This document shows positions 33,221 through 43,100 of a stretch of DNA of 54,337 nt, one piece after another. The notes below the pieces were generated by a model. That model searched no databases. It had not been told where the DNA came from and was given only the letters and a program-made list of their open reading frames with translations. A program made the position numbers and the translations under genes. The stretch is taken from positions 1 through 54,337 of the forward strand of contig CAKSCV010000020.1 of the NCBI GenBank assembly GCA_934444645.1. Direction: 5' to 3'. Source of the DNA: an uncultured Eubacteriales bacterium. GTDB taxonomy: Bacteria; Bacillota; Clostridia; Oscillospirales; CAG-382. The first letter of the stretch is position 1. Each line of letters starts with the position of its first letter.

Positions 33221-33940
33221 ATGTATAAATACGAAACCCATATGCACACCTCGCCGGTCAGCAAGTGTGCCTCTGCCTCCGTGCGCGACAGTCTTGTTTT
33301 TTACAAGTCGCTCGGCTATGACGGTGTTTTCATCACCAATCACTTTTTGGACGGCAATATCGGCATCGATAATCACTATTTTGACGGGGATGCCGGCGCC
33401 GGTTCGACAGTCCCGTACAGGGAACGCATTGAATTTTATTTTTCGGATTACGAAAAAGGCGTCAAAATCGGCAAGGAAATCGGCTTAAAAGTCTTTTTGG
33501 GGGTGGAAAGCTCCTACAAAGGCACGGATTTTCTGATTTACGGTTTGGATAAGGCATGGTATTTGGCTCATCCGGAAATTATGGAACTGAAACGGAGCGC
33601 GTTGTTATCACTGCTACGCGAAAACGGTGCGCTCGTCATTCAGGCGCATCCGTTCCGTCAAGCCGGTTATATCGACCATGTACGTCTGTTTCCCGACCGT
33701 GTGGACGGCTTTGAAGTGATCAACGCAAACCGCACCGACACGGAAAACAAAATGGCACTCATCTACGCCGACGAATACCATTTATTAAAGACCGCCGGTT
33801 CCGACAATCACGACGGAGCGGCGCAAATCCGTCTTGCCGGCATGGCGTTTGATACGCCGCTCGAAGACGAAGCCGATTACATCCGGCGCATCAAAGCCGG
33901 CGAAGGACGCATTTTTTCGGACATCAGCACGCGTTCTTAA
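33221..33940 (+). CDS. PHP-domain metallophosphoesterase
   Basis: 239 residues. The four PHP motifs are visible: HMHTS near the N terminus, ITNHF, GVESSY, then QAHPFR and GSDNHD at the end. It probably hydrolyses a phosphate ester with a metal cluster; the substrate is unknown. The ATG is preceded by AAAGGTTG and a promoter that ends the preceding terminator region, so longer frames from 33086 are not real. The next gene starts 44 nt later and is likely co-transcribed. Confidence 0.87.
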   Translation: MYKYETHMHTSPVSKCASASVRDSLVFYKSLGYDGVFITNHFLDGNIGIDNHYFDGDAGAGSTVPYRERIEFYFSDYEKGVKIGKEIGLKVFLGVESSYKGTDFLIYGLDKAWYLAHPEIMELKRSALLSLLRENGALVIQAHPFRQAGYIDHVRLFPDRVDGFEVINANRTDTENKMALIYADEYHLLKTAGSDNHDGAAQIRLAGMAFDTPLEDEADYIRRIKAGEGRIFSDISTRS

Positions 33941-33984
33941 CAGGACAGCCAAAACGGCGGCAGCCTTCATAAGGAGGGATATCT

Positions 33985-35103
33985 ATGGCAGCAAACACCG
34001 AAAACACCGTGCTTGACTATCTTTCGTGGCGCGGCGATCTTTCCTTGCAAAACAGCGCGTTCAACGAAGTGGACGGCGTGATTTTGGCGCGGCTTTCCTA
34101 TTTGCCGTTTGAATATCTTGGCGAAGCGGCGCAAACGGGTCTTACGGTCGGCGAAGCGGCCAAGCAGCTTTTGGAACGGCCGGATATCGCTGACATTGCG
34201 CTCATTGAAGGCGATGTGCCGTTACTTCATGCGCTGAAAGACTGTGCGCGGTTTTGCGATATGGTTATTTCGGATTTTGTCAACGAGATCGATGAGCAAA
34301 CGCAGACGCAGTTTTCGGCGATTTGCATCCGCATGGGCGAAAACGAATGGTATATTTCCTTTCGCGGTACCGATGACACGCTTGTCGGCTGGAAAGAGGA
34401 TTTCAATATGGGCTTTGTCTGCCCGGTTCCGTCGCAGGTATTGGCAAAGTCGTATCTGGACCGGATCGCCGCACGGCAGGCAAACGGCACGTTCCGCGTT
34501 GGCGGACATTCCAAGGGCGGGAATTTAGCGGTTTATGCGGCGGCTTTTTGCAAAGAAGCCGTCAAAAAGCGTATTTGTGCGGTCTACAATTACGACGGGC
34601 CGGGGTTTGACAAAGCGGTTTTAGAGCAGGAGGGCTATCGGGAGATCTGTGCGCGCACGCGGACCTTTGTGCCGCAATCGTCGGTGGTTGGGATGCTTTT
34701 AGGGCATGAAGAAGCATACACGATCGTTCACAGCACGCAGGTGGGGCTTCTGCAGCACGATTTATATTCCTGGGAAGTCAAGCGCGACAAATTTGTGTAT
34801 TTGGACACGGTAACGGAAGGCAGCAAAATGGTAAACTTCACGCTCAAAGACTGGCTGACGCAAACCGATGCGGCGACACGTGAGCGTGTGGTGGATGCGA
34901 TTTACACGATTTTTGCCGAAACACATGTACACACGGTCAAGGAGCTTGGTGAAAACTGGTATGCGGCTGCCAAATCCATGATCAAAACCTTCGGCACGCT
35001 GGATGAGCCGACCAAGGCCTTGGTGAATGAGGCATTGGCGACGCTCATGAAGAGTGCGCGCATCGGCTTCGGCAAGACGTTCCGCACCGGGAAAGAAAAA
35101 TAG
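33985..35103 (+). CDS. DUF2974 (Mbeg1-like) alpha/beta hydrolase
   Basis: 372 residues. YISFRGTDDTLVGWKEDF is the lipase class 3-like oxyanion region, and GHSKGG (174-179, nucleophile S176) is the characteristic Mbeg1/DUF2974 nucleophile elbow. The C-terminal ~100 residues are helical. It is likely a cytoplasmic esterase or lipase of unknown substrate. Start ATG with AAGGAGG 8 nt upstream. Confidence 0.88.
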   Translation: MAANTENTVLDYLSWRGDLSLQNSAFNEVDGVILARLSYLPFEYLGEAAQTGLTVGEAAKQLLERPDIADIALIEGDVPLLHALKDCARFCDMVISDFVNEIDEQTQTQFSAICIRMGENEWYISFRGTDDTLVGWKEDFNMGFVCPVPSQVLAKSYLDRIAARQANGTFRVGGHSKGGNLAVYAAAFCKEAVKKRICAVYNYDGPGFDKAVLEQEGYREICARTRTFVPQSSVVGMLLGHEEAYTIVHSTQVGLLQHDLYSWEVKRDKFVYLDTVTEGSKMVNFTLKDWLTQTDAATRERVVDAIYTIFAETHVHTVKELGENWYAAAKSMIKTFGTLDEPTKALVNEALATLMKSARIGFGKTFRTGKEK

Positions 35104-35165
35104 GCTTCGGCATACGGAAAGCCGCTAAGAATATGGGAAAATCGCGGAAAAATTTGAAAAAGTCC

Positions 35166-35194
35166 TTGACAAAACAGTGTGAATGTGGTATGAT
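35166..35194 (+). promoter_or_regulatory. Promoter of the tRNA cluster
   Basis: TTGACA and TATGAT are 17 bp apart, 30 bp upstream of tRNA-Gly(TCC). Confidence 0.88.
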
Positions 35195-35224
35195 ATATAA
35201 GCTCTGATTGAAAAGGCACTTTTC

Positions 35225-35298
<74 letters not shown>

Positions 35299-35340
35299 CA
35301 GGCTAAAAACTTGCCAGCGGCAAATTTTTAGCCTGTGGAG

Positions 35341-35455
35341 ACCGGCGAAGCGCCGGAGCAAATACCACGGATAGGTTTATCTGTGTAAGAAGTTTTGCGG
35401 ACGCGCAATGTGATTCCGCCGTGCGCCCAATGGGGCTTCGGCTCAGAGAAAAAGG
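35341..35455 (+). repeat. tRNA-spacer repeat, copy 1
   Basis: 115 bp, identical to 35641-35755 (offset exactly 300). It starts with the hairpin CCGGCGAAGCGCCGG and ends GGGGCTTCGGCTCAGAG. A short further fragment of the same start recurs at 35473-35495. Confidence 0.93.
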
Positions 35456-35564
35456 CGAGAAAACCACATTAGGGCGAAGCGCTGGAGCGAATACCGATTC
35501 ACAGAAAAGTTCATACGCACAAAAAGCTTGGCGAATGCGGCAAAAACACGCACATAACACACAT

Positions 35565-35641
35565 GTGCCTGTAGCTCAGCTGGATAGAGCAACTGCCTTC
35601 TAAGCAGTAGGTCGGGGGTTCGAGTCCCTCCAGGCACGCCA
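35565..35641 (+). tRNA. tRNA-Arg (anticodon TCT)
   Basis: Acceptor GTGCCTG/CAGGCAC, anticodon loop CTTCTAA, encoded CCA. It reads AGA/AGG. Confidence 0.97.
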
Positions 35642-35755
35642 CCGGCGAAGCGCCGGAGCAAATACCACGGATAGGTTTATCTGTGTAAGAAGTTTTGCGG
35701 ACGCGCAATGTGATTCCGCCGTGCGCCCAATGGGGCTTCGGCTCAGAGAAAAAGG
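35641..35755 (+). repeat. tRNA-spacer repeat, copy 2
   Basis: Identical to copy 1. It begins at the last base of the preceding tRNA gene. Another shortened start (GGCGAAGCGCCGGAGCAAATA) follows at about 35773. Confidence 0.93.
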
Positions 35756-35967
35756 GTAAGAAGCGGCATGAAGGCGAAGCGCCGGAGCAAATACGTGTAA
35801 GCAAACAATTGGCAAAGCCGATGCTTGCGGCACGCCGGATTTTGCGTATTCAGCAAAGCGAAGAAATCCAAAGTTTTGCAGGAAGCAAAACGCACAAACA
35901 CAAAGCAGGTCACAAAGTTAAATAATGCGCGTTATACCGTGCAAGCCGTTATCAAACGGTTCGATAT

Positions 35968-36045
35968 GGTGGGATTAGCTCAGTTGGTTAGAGCGTCAGG
36001 TTGTGGCCCTGAAGGCCGTCGGTTCGAGCCCGATATCTCACCCCA
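35968..36045 (+). tRNA. tRNA-His (anticodon GTG)
   Basis: Acceptor GTGGGAT/ATCTCAC with the histidine-specific extra G(-1) opposite C73, anticodon GTG, encoded CCA. Confidence 0.96.
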
Positions 36046-36065
36046 GCAGCACCTGCTGCAACAAG

Positions 36066-36101
36066 AATCGCGCTTCTATACAAGCAGAAGCGCGATTTTT
36101 T
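36066..36101 (+). terminator. Terminator after tRNA-His
   Basis: AATCGCGCTTCT/AGAAGCGCGATT stem followed by Ts. It splits the tRNA cluster into two transcription units unless read through. Confidence 0.9.
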
Positions 36102-36133
36102 CCTGTAAATGAAAAGCTGCGGCAAAAGTCTAT

Positions 36134-36207
36134 GCGGATATAGTTCATCGGTAGAACATCAGCTTCCCAAGCTGAAGAGGCGGGTTCGATTCCCGTTATC
36201 CGCTCCA
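36134..36207 (+). tRNA. tRNA-Gly (anticodon CCC)
   Basis: Acceptor GCGGATA/TATCCGC, stem TCAGC/GCTGA around TTCCCAA, encoded CCA. It reads GGG. Confidence 0.95.
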
Positions 36208-36237
36208 AGGGCAAAAAACTTGTCAGTGACAAGTTTT

Positions 36238-36350
36238 CCGGCGACGCGCCGGTGCGAATACCACGGAAAAGGTTATCTGTACAAGAAGCTTTGCGGACGC
36301 GAAATGTGATTCCGCCGTGCGCCCGATGGGGCTTCGGCTCAGAGAAAAAG
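36238..36350 (+). repeat. tRNA-spacer repeat, copy 3 (diverged)
   Basis: Aligns with copies 1-2 end to end with scattered changes; the first hairpin is now CCGGCGACGCGCCGG, so the GCGAAGC loop has changed while the stem is kept. Confidence 0.85.
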
Positions 36351-36360
36351 AATAACAATA

Positions 36361-36432
36361 AATTCTTTGGAGACCGACGAAACAGGGAGTATCACGAACG
36401 GACGTGAGTGAGACGACCTTGTTTCAAGGAGA
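36361..36432 (+). repeat. Diverged copy of the R1/R3 118-bp cassette
   Basis: GGAGACCGACGAAACAGGGAG, then CGAACGGACGTGAG, then TTTCAAGGAGA: the reverse complement of the cassette in R1 and R3 with some changes. It links the tRNA-spacer repeats to the composite elements. Confidence 0.8.
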
Positions 36433-36435
36433 AGG

Positions 36436-36535
36436 ACCGGCGACGCGCCGGTGCGAATACCACGGAAAAGCTTATCGGTATAAGAAGCCTTGTGCGGACG
36501 CGGAATGTGATTCCGCCGTGCGCCCGATGGTGCTC
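36436..36535 (+). repeat. tRNA-spacer repeat, copy 4 (diverged)
   Basis: Aligns with copy 3; the 3' end departs from the family after CCCGATGGTGCTC. From 36604 to 36660 follows a CT-rich low-complexity run (CCATTTTCAACTTTCC words), like that at 349-382. Confidence 0.85.
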
Positions 36536-36665
36536 TCGCTCCAAAAAGCCGTTTTCCATGAACACAAGGTTCGAATGCAGGCAAAGCCACTCTCTTCGCA
36601 CGTCATTTTCCTTTTCCGTTTCCCAATTTTCCATTTTCAACTTTCCATTTTCAATTCGTATATTT

Positions 36666-36742
36666 CCGTCTTTAGCTCAGTTGGATAGAGTATCAGATTC
36701 CGATTCTGAGGGCCGTGGGTTCGAGTCCCGCAAGACGGGCCA
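36666..36742 (+). tRNA. tRNA-Arg (anticodon CCG)
   Basis: Acceptor CCGTCTT/AAGACGG, stem TCAGA/TCTGA around TTCCGAT, encoded CCA. It reads CGG. Confidence 0.96.
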
Positions 36743-36743
36743 G

Positions 36744-36775
36744 AAAAACGCACTTGCAAAAGCAAGTGCGTTTTT
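36744..36775 (+). terminator. Terminator of the tRNA cluster
   Basis: AAAAACGCACTTGC/GCAAGTGCGTTTTT perfect 14-bp stem. Confidence 0.93.
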
Positions 36776-36780
36776 CAGTT

Positions 36781-36925
36781 ATATCCGACTTCGTCGGGTG
36801 ATATACGCTTCGCGCGTGTAAGCGGCGAATATACTATCACTGTGAGCAAGCGAACAATAGCACTTTTGCCGCAGGCAAAAATATCACGCCGAGGAAAGCT
36901 CGGCATATCACTCTCTCTTTACAGG
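36781..36925. repeat. Stem-loop array with (A)TATCAC separators
   Basis: Small hairpins (CCGACTTCGTCGG, CGCTTCGCGCG, TTTTGCCGCAGGCAAAA, GCCGAGGAAAGCTCGGC) are separated by GTGATATA or AATATCAC words. The array sits directly upstream of the four-helix-bundle gene remnant. I recall such arrays beside this gene family in other Firmicutes. Confidence 0.7.
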
Positions 36926-36963
36926 TAAGAATATTTATGATATAATTCATTGGGGTGGTAATC

Positions 36964-37131
36964 ATGCCGGACAGCATTTTGCGGTGTAAATCAAAAGACT
37001 TTGCAAAGCAAGTTGTATTTCTTTGCCGCGATACTAAAACAAAAACGAAGGAATCGGTATTAACCAATCAGCTTTTGCGCTCCGGTACGAGCATCGGGGC
37101 AAATATTTATGGGGCACAGTATGCCCAAGGT
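36964..37131 (+). pseudogene. Truncated four-helix-bundle (S23/IVS-type) protein gene
   Basis: The first 56 residues (MPDSILRCKSKDFAKQVVFL... to SIGANIYGAQYAQG) match the N-terminal half of the four-helix-bundle family (relatives of proteins in 23S rRNA intervening sequences and of Avd in diversity-generating retroelements). The family is usually 115-125 residues. After QYAQG the frame stays open for 42 codons but the sequence is that of the downstream hairpin and the antisense tail of the rhamnosidase gene. Start ATG with GGGGTGG upstream. The second half of the fold is missing, so it is very likely non-functional. Confidence 0.82.
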
Positions 37132-37136
37132 AACAC

Positions 37137-37171
37137 AATTGCAGGACAGGAGTTTTCCCTGCCCTGCAATT
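37137..37171 (-). terminator. Hairpin after the rhamnosidase gene
   Basis: AATTGCAGGxCAGG/CCTGxCCTGCAATT stem, ~17 nt past the stop. The minus-strand T tract is weak, so it is a possible rather than strong terminator. Confidence 0.55.
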
Positions 37172-37187
37172 CATTTATCACAAAATT

Positions 37188-40100
37188 TTATGCCTTCAAA
37201 GCGACCGACGCCGCCTCACAAAGCGGTTTTACCTTGCTTACGGTTTCATCCAACAGATAGGCTTTCACCGTGCAGGCATCGCTTATGTCAAGTCCCAATT
37301 CCGCATAGGTTTTTTCGACAGAGCCGGTGAATGCGTAGAACACGGTCTGCTGCAACCGGCCGTCCGCATTATAGGAAGCGACAACAAGCGTCGCTTGGGC
37401 GGTGCTTGCCGCGCTCACGCCGGTTTTGCTTGCCGATACGGTCGGTTTGTCGGTTTGCCACACGGCATACAGCGTTTTTTCGCGGTTAACGGCAATGCTT
37501 TCGAGAATCTCGCCATCCGGCGTTTCGGCATAGCCCAAGAACGTGCGGCCGCTCTCAGAAGGCTTCGCGTAATCCGCCAAATCGATGTTCACACCCGCCG
37601 GAATGGTCTTTGTCTGCTTGCTTTCGCCATCCACAAGCGTCAGCTTTGCTTCGCCGCTGACACGGATACTCTTGACTTCCACCGCATACGCGCCCTCGGT
37701 CGGCGATTTCACTTCAAACGGGTCGATTCTCAAGCGGTTGACCGTACCGTTCCAGTTGGTACAGGTCTTCATATCGACAAAATAGGTATCAAAACCGCCG
37801 GCGGCCTTTTGCTTGATATTGGCCGAAAGGTGCTGCTGCCACGGCGTATCGATTGTACGGGTGAAGAACACTTCAAACGGCTTGGAGCCGGTCGAGCCGG
37901 CCGGGATGTTATGTTTTAACTCCACAATCACATAACGCATGGTCGCCGCGTCAATGTTCACGCCGGTATTATAGAACCACAGATCGGCATTGCTTGTCGA
38001 GAACGCCGCTTTTAATACGCCGTCCGAAATGCTGCCGGTGGAATTTTCCACGTTCCAGCCCTGCTTTTCGCCGCTCGCAAAATCCCAAACGATCGAGTTC
38101 GGCTTCTCCCAGGCGGCATACAGGGTGGTGTTTTTGGTGAGTGTGACGGTTTTCAGAAGCTCGTCACTCTTGCCGTCGGTGTAGCCTAAGAAGGTATAGC
38201 CGGTGCGTTTCGGTGCTTCAAGAGCGGTAAGATCATACGGCACATGCGCCGGAATCGTAAGCGTTTGTTTTTCGGCACCGTCATAGCCGCCGTCGAGAAT
38301 AAGCGTTGCCGGAGCGGTAACAGCGATTTCATCCACCTCGAACGTATAGGCCCCTTCGGTCGGAGAGGTGACCTCGAACGGGTCGATTCTTAAGCGGTTG
38401 ACCGTGCCGTTCCAATACGAGCAGTTTTTCATATCGATAACATAGGTCACAAATTCGTCGGAGGCAGGCTGTTGCGTGGTCGAAGCACACAAATGTGCCT
38501 GCCACGGCGTATCGACGGTACGGACAAAGAACACCTCCAGCTTTTTAGAGCCGGTCGCGCCCTGCGGAATGTTGTGCCGCATTTTGACGACCACATACCG
38601 CAGCGTATTCGCGTCGAGCGACAGCTTTTCGTTATACAGCCATGCGTCAGATTTTTGGGTGTCGAACGCAACCTTATATACGCCGTCGGTCACCGAAGAC
38701 GCGCCGCCGTTCATGACGTTCCAGCCTTGTTTGGTATTATCCTCAAAGTCGAACACCGTCATCGGCAAAACGACTTCTTTGTAGTTGGCATACAGCGTGA
38801 TATCGTCGGTCATGGTGACGCTTGTCACATAATCGGTCGAGCCGTTTTCGAGCGAGAAGCCCAAAAAGCCCTCTTTGGCCGCTTCGGCAAGTGCGGTAAG
38901 GTCGACCGTTTCGCCGCCCTTATAGGTGTAGACCGCGTCGGAAAGACCTTCGGTCTTGACGGTGAGCTTGATGGGGCCGCGCTTAAGAAGGATATAATCC
39001 ACGCGCAGGTCGCCGTCTACGTTATCGATGATATCGAGATAGATTTCCTTGATGTTGCCGGTCCAGGCACTCCAATCGCTTAACGAATAGGTCACCTCGC
39101 GCAAGGTCTTGCCGTCGGCATACGAAGCAAGAATCTTCGAAGTGGCGCCTCTTTCACGCACCGGATTTATGTAGCTCGGCTGATCCTCCGTGGCAATGTA
39201 CATAACCGGTCTGGAATCCCCTGCCACGCTGTCGGCAATGTAGCCGACCGTTAAGCTTTCGTATTTGGAAGCCGGGACATAATCCCCGCCGGTTATCGTG
39301 CTCTTTGATTCGGTAAAGTTGTAACCGGCGCGCGGATCGAAGGTGTTGTCATCCTTCTTGATCGCCTTAAAGCGCATATAGCCGCCCTCTTCCCAGGTGA
39401 CCGATGCGTTGCCGCCCTTCCAATAGCCGACTTCGTCGTCAAAGCCGAAGAAGAGGTCGTAGCCTTTGCGGTAAAGCTCATTTTTGATTGTCACTTCGGC
39501 GGTGAAATCGGCAAGCGGCTTTAAGTAAACCGTGCTTCCGATGCCGAGCGCGTCGCCGATGGCATCGAATTCGAAGCCGTCCGGAACGGAAAGCACTTCG
39601 ATCTTGACCTCTGCGCCTTTCTCGAACGAGCCGGTATACGGCAGTGTTTTTTCTTCGCCGTTCACGGCGATCGTCACGCCGCTCACGCCGGTCAAGGTCA
39701 CAGTCTTTTTGCCGTCTGCGCCGTCGTCCTTGCCGGTGTAGGCGAATACCAGATTCAAGTTGTTGTCGCCGCTGACCGCTTCGCCGTTTTCATAGGTTTT
39801 GCCGTCCTCGCCGGTGAAGCGGAGGAAGGTATAGTTTTCCGCGTCGGTCGTGACGTTTAAGGTGACTGCCTTTTGGGACGAAATGAAGGTGGCCGGGAAG
39901 GCGGTAAAGGTCTTGCCGGCCGCCGTAACAGAGGCACTTATCTTTTGTGCGTTGGTGAGCTTAACCGAGGTAATGTCGTTGGCCTTCGGGTCAACCGTAA
40001 CGGCAAAGTCGTATGTGCCGCTTTCCAGCTCATAAACCATCGCGCCGTCTTTATAGGAAACAAAGGTCACGCCCTTTGATTCGCTTACCGGTTTGCCGCT

Positions 40101-43100
40101 CTCGGTCACAACGCTTTCAGCGTTTTCGGCCGGGAGATACAGCGTTGCGGTGGTGTTTGCCGGAACGACGGCATGATAGGTGAACGCGCCGGACTCTTTG
40201 TCAAGCGTCCAACCGCTTTCGATTTTGCCGCGCACGGAGTTATACGAACCGTTTGCGTGCGTAAAGCTGCCGCCGAATTCCGGTTTCAGGATGATATGCT
40301 TGTAGGCGACGGCGTTTTCGTCACGTTCGATGCCGAGTACATACCGGAACAGCCATTCGGAGACCGCGCCGTAGGAGAAGTGGTTATACGATTCGCCGTT
40401 GGCGGCACACGAGCCGTCCGCATAGGTGCGGAACGCATACCAGCTTTCCCAAATGGTGGTCGAACCGTTGGTCACGCTGTATAACCACGACGGATATTCC
40501 TCTTGTTCAAGCAGCTTATAGGCCACGTCGGAATAGCCGGCATCGGACAAAACGGGATTTAAGTAGCTTAAGCCCAAGAAGCCGGTGGTCAAGTGCCAGC
40601 CGCGCGATTTGATGTTTTTGGCAAGGTTTTCGGCGGCTTCAGCCATTTCATCCTCGTCAAAAAGTCCGAACTTGATGCCGAGAACATACGAGGTCTGCGT
40701 GCCGCAGATGGTTTCGCCGCCCTCGCCGCCGGTCAAGAACTTTGCACGCCAAGCGGAGCGGTAGTTTTCGTACAGTGCACGGTATTCGGCAGCCTTGTCG
40801 GGTTTGCCCAAAACAGCGGATATTTCGGCAAGCAGGCTTGCACTGTAAGCGCAGAACGCCGTGTCGGTTAAGGCGATCGGCGATTTCGGCTCGCCAACCG
40901 GCAGCCAGTCGCCCGTCCAGCTCTCGTCGCGGATGTAGTTTTCACTGGTGGAAACAAGATAATCCATCCAGTTGCACATGGTTTCGTAGTTTTCGGTCAG
41001 TACCGCTTTGTTGCCGTACTGCATATACATCTGATACGGGATGATAACGATTGCGTCGCCCCAACCGTTGGTCGCGCCCTTTCGGTCGCCCTGGCCATAC
41101 CAGCCCGGTCCGACCGAAGCCGGAGAAACGTCGGCGATGATGCGGTTATTGGTAGAGGTATCGCGCATATCCATGCAATATTTCTGATAGAATGCGTTGA
41201 CATCCATGAGATACGAACCGGTGCGTGCAAAAATCTGCGCATCGCCTGTCCAGCCGAAGCGTTCGCCGCGCTGCGGGCAATCGGTCGGCACACTGATAAA
41301 GTTGTCGCGTGCGCTCCAGAGCGAGTTGAGATACAGGCGGTTGACAAGCGCATTGGAGGAATCGAATTCACTTGTCTGCTCGAGGTCACTCATGAGTAAC
41401 AGTGCCGTGACCTTCTCAAGCGGCAGCGGCTCATCAAGGCCGGTAATTTCGAGATAGCGGAAGCCGTGATAGGTAAAGAACGGTTCAAAGGTCTCTTCGC
41501 CCTTGTCGCCGCGGAAGGTATAGGTGTCGGTGGCCTCGGCACGCGGCAGGTTGCCGGTGTAGAGGGTGCCGGGTTCGCCGGTCGCGCCGGTCATTTTTTC
41601 ACGGTTTAGGATCTCTGCATGGCGCAGCTTCAAGACCGTGCCTGCCGGTGCGGAAGCCGTCACACGCACAACACCCGCGATATTCTGCCCGAAATCGTAG
41701 ACGTACACGCCCTCCTCCGGCTCGGTGACCGAAAGTGCCGGAAGTTCGATGGTCGGACGGATGAGAGGAATATTTTGTGCAATGATTTCCGGCGTTTGAC
41801 CGTTGGAAACAATGCGGTTTGCCGCAAGGATTGCCGGAGCGTCCCAGGAGGAGTCGTCAAAGCCCGGTTCATTCCAGCCGTCAAGCGATTTTTCGATGAG
41901 CGCGTCATATTTGAAGCCGTTGAAAACATCGTCGTCCAAAATCGGTCCATAGCGGTAGAAGCTCCACGAATCGTCCGAAACGATCACATCGCTTGTGCCG
42001 TCGGTGTAAAACACGGCAAGCTTTCCGTAAAACGCAAGCGTCGAGCCGAAGCCGCGCAGCGCACGGTTGAACCAACCGTGACCGAGATAGACGCCAATGG
42101 CGTTATCGCCGCTCTTGACAAGGTCGGTCACGTCGAAGGTCTGATAGAGCATATGGTCGTCATACGCCGTCATACCGGGATTAAGCACACTGTCGGTCAC
42201 ACGTTTGCCGTTGATGTAAGCGTCATACGTGCCGGCAGCCGTGGCATAAAGGCGTGCAGACTTGACAGTCTTGTTCGCGTCCACGGTGAAGTCTTTACGG
42301 AACATAGGCGCACTTTCGGCTTTTACAACGCCGGTGGATTTGCGCAAAATGATCGAAGAGGAAAGCTTCGACGAATCAAGCGACAATACGCCGTCCACAA
42401 TCGGAATACCGGTAAAGCCGTTCAAATTATCATCGTCAAAATCAGCGTTCAAAAGAATGTTGCCGTCGCCGTCCTTGACCACGATATTATCGGCAGTAAA
42501 GCTCTCGGGACTTGCACAGCGGAAACCGATGTAGCCAAGCTCCAAGCCGGAAAGCGTGCGCGTATCTTTTAACGTGCCGTCGTGATAGGTCTTAACGACG
42601 CCCTCTTTGCATTCGATCGTCATATGATGCGTTTTGTAGGCATTGGTCTTATCGCTTTCAAGTGTAACACCGGCAATTTCCGAAAAACCTCCGCTTTGGC
42701 AGATATGCGGACGCAGACGGAAATCGTTATGCCACGAGAACGCCGAGATCTGCCACATGTAGAAATCGCCGTCGCTTTTACCGCCGAACAAAATCGACGC
42801 GGCGCTGTTCACAACGGTATAATCAAAGTCGAGTGAAAAGCTGGTAAGCGCAAAATAGCCGTCGCTTTTCGGTTCGGAGCGCGCTATCCATTTCGCGCCG
42901 CTCCAACCGGAAGCCATAAGACCGGTTTCGAAGAAAGCCGGTTCGCTGAGCACAGACTTGCCGTCCTTGTCTTTAATTTCAACCTGCCAATAGTAACGCG
43001 TCGAGGGTTCAAGCGCGGCTCCGGCATAGGGAATGTCGAGCGTTTCGTCGGATGCGACAAACGCGCTGTCCCAAACGGTTTCGCCGCTTTGCAGCTTATC

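Noticed and set aside
37132..37260. Residues 57-98 of the open frame that continues the four-helix-bundle gene
   Set aside because: The sequence is the hairpin and the antisense 3' end of the rhamnosidase gene, unrelated to the family.
41619..42572. 317-residue frame opposite the rhamnosidase gene (and similar frames at 38472-39083 and 12803-13783)
   Set aside because: Antisense shadows over well-supported domains; composition is not protein-like.
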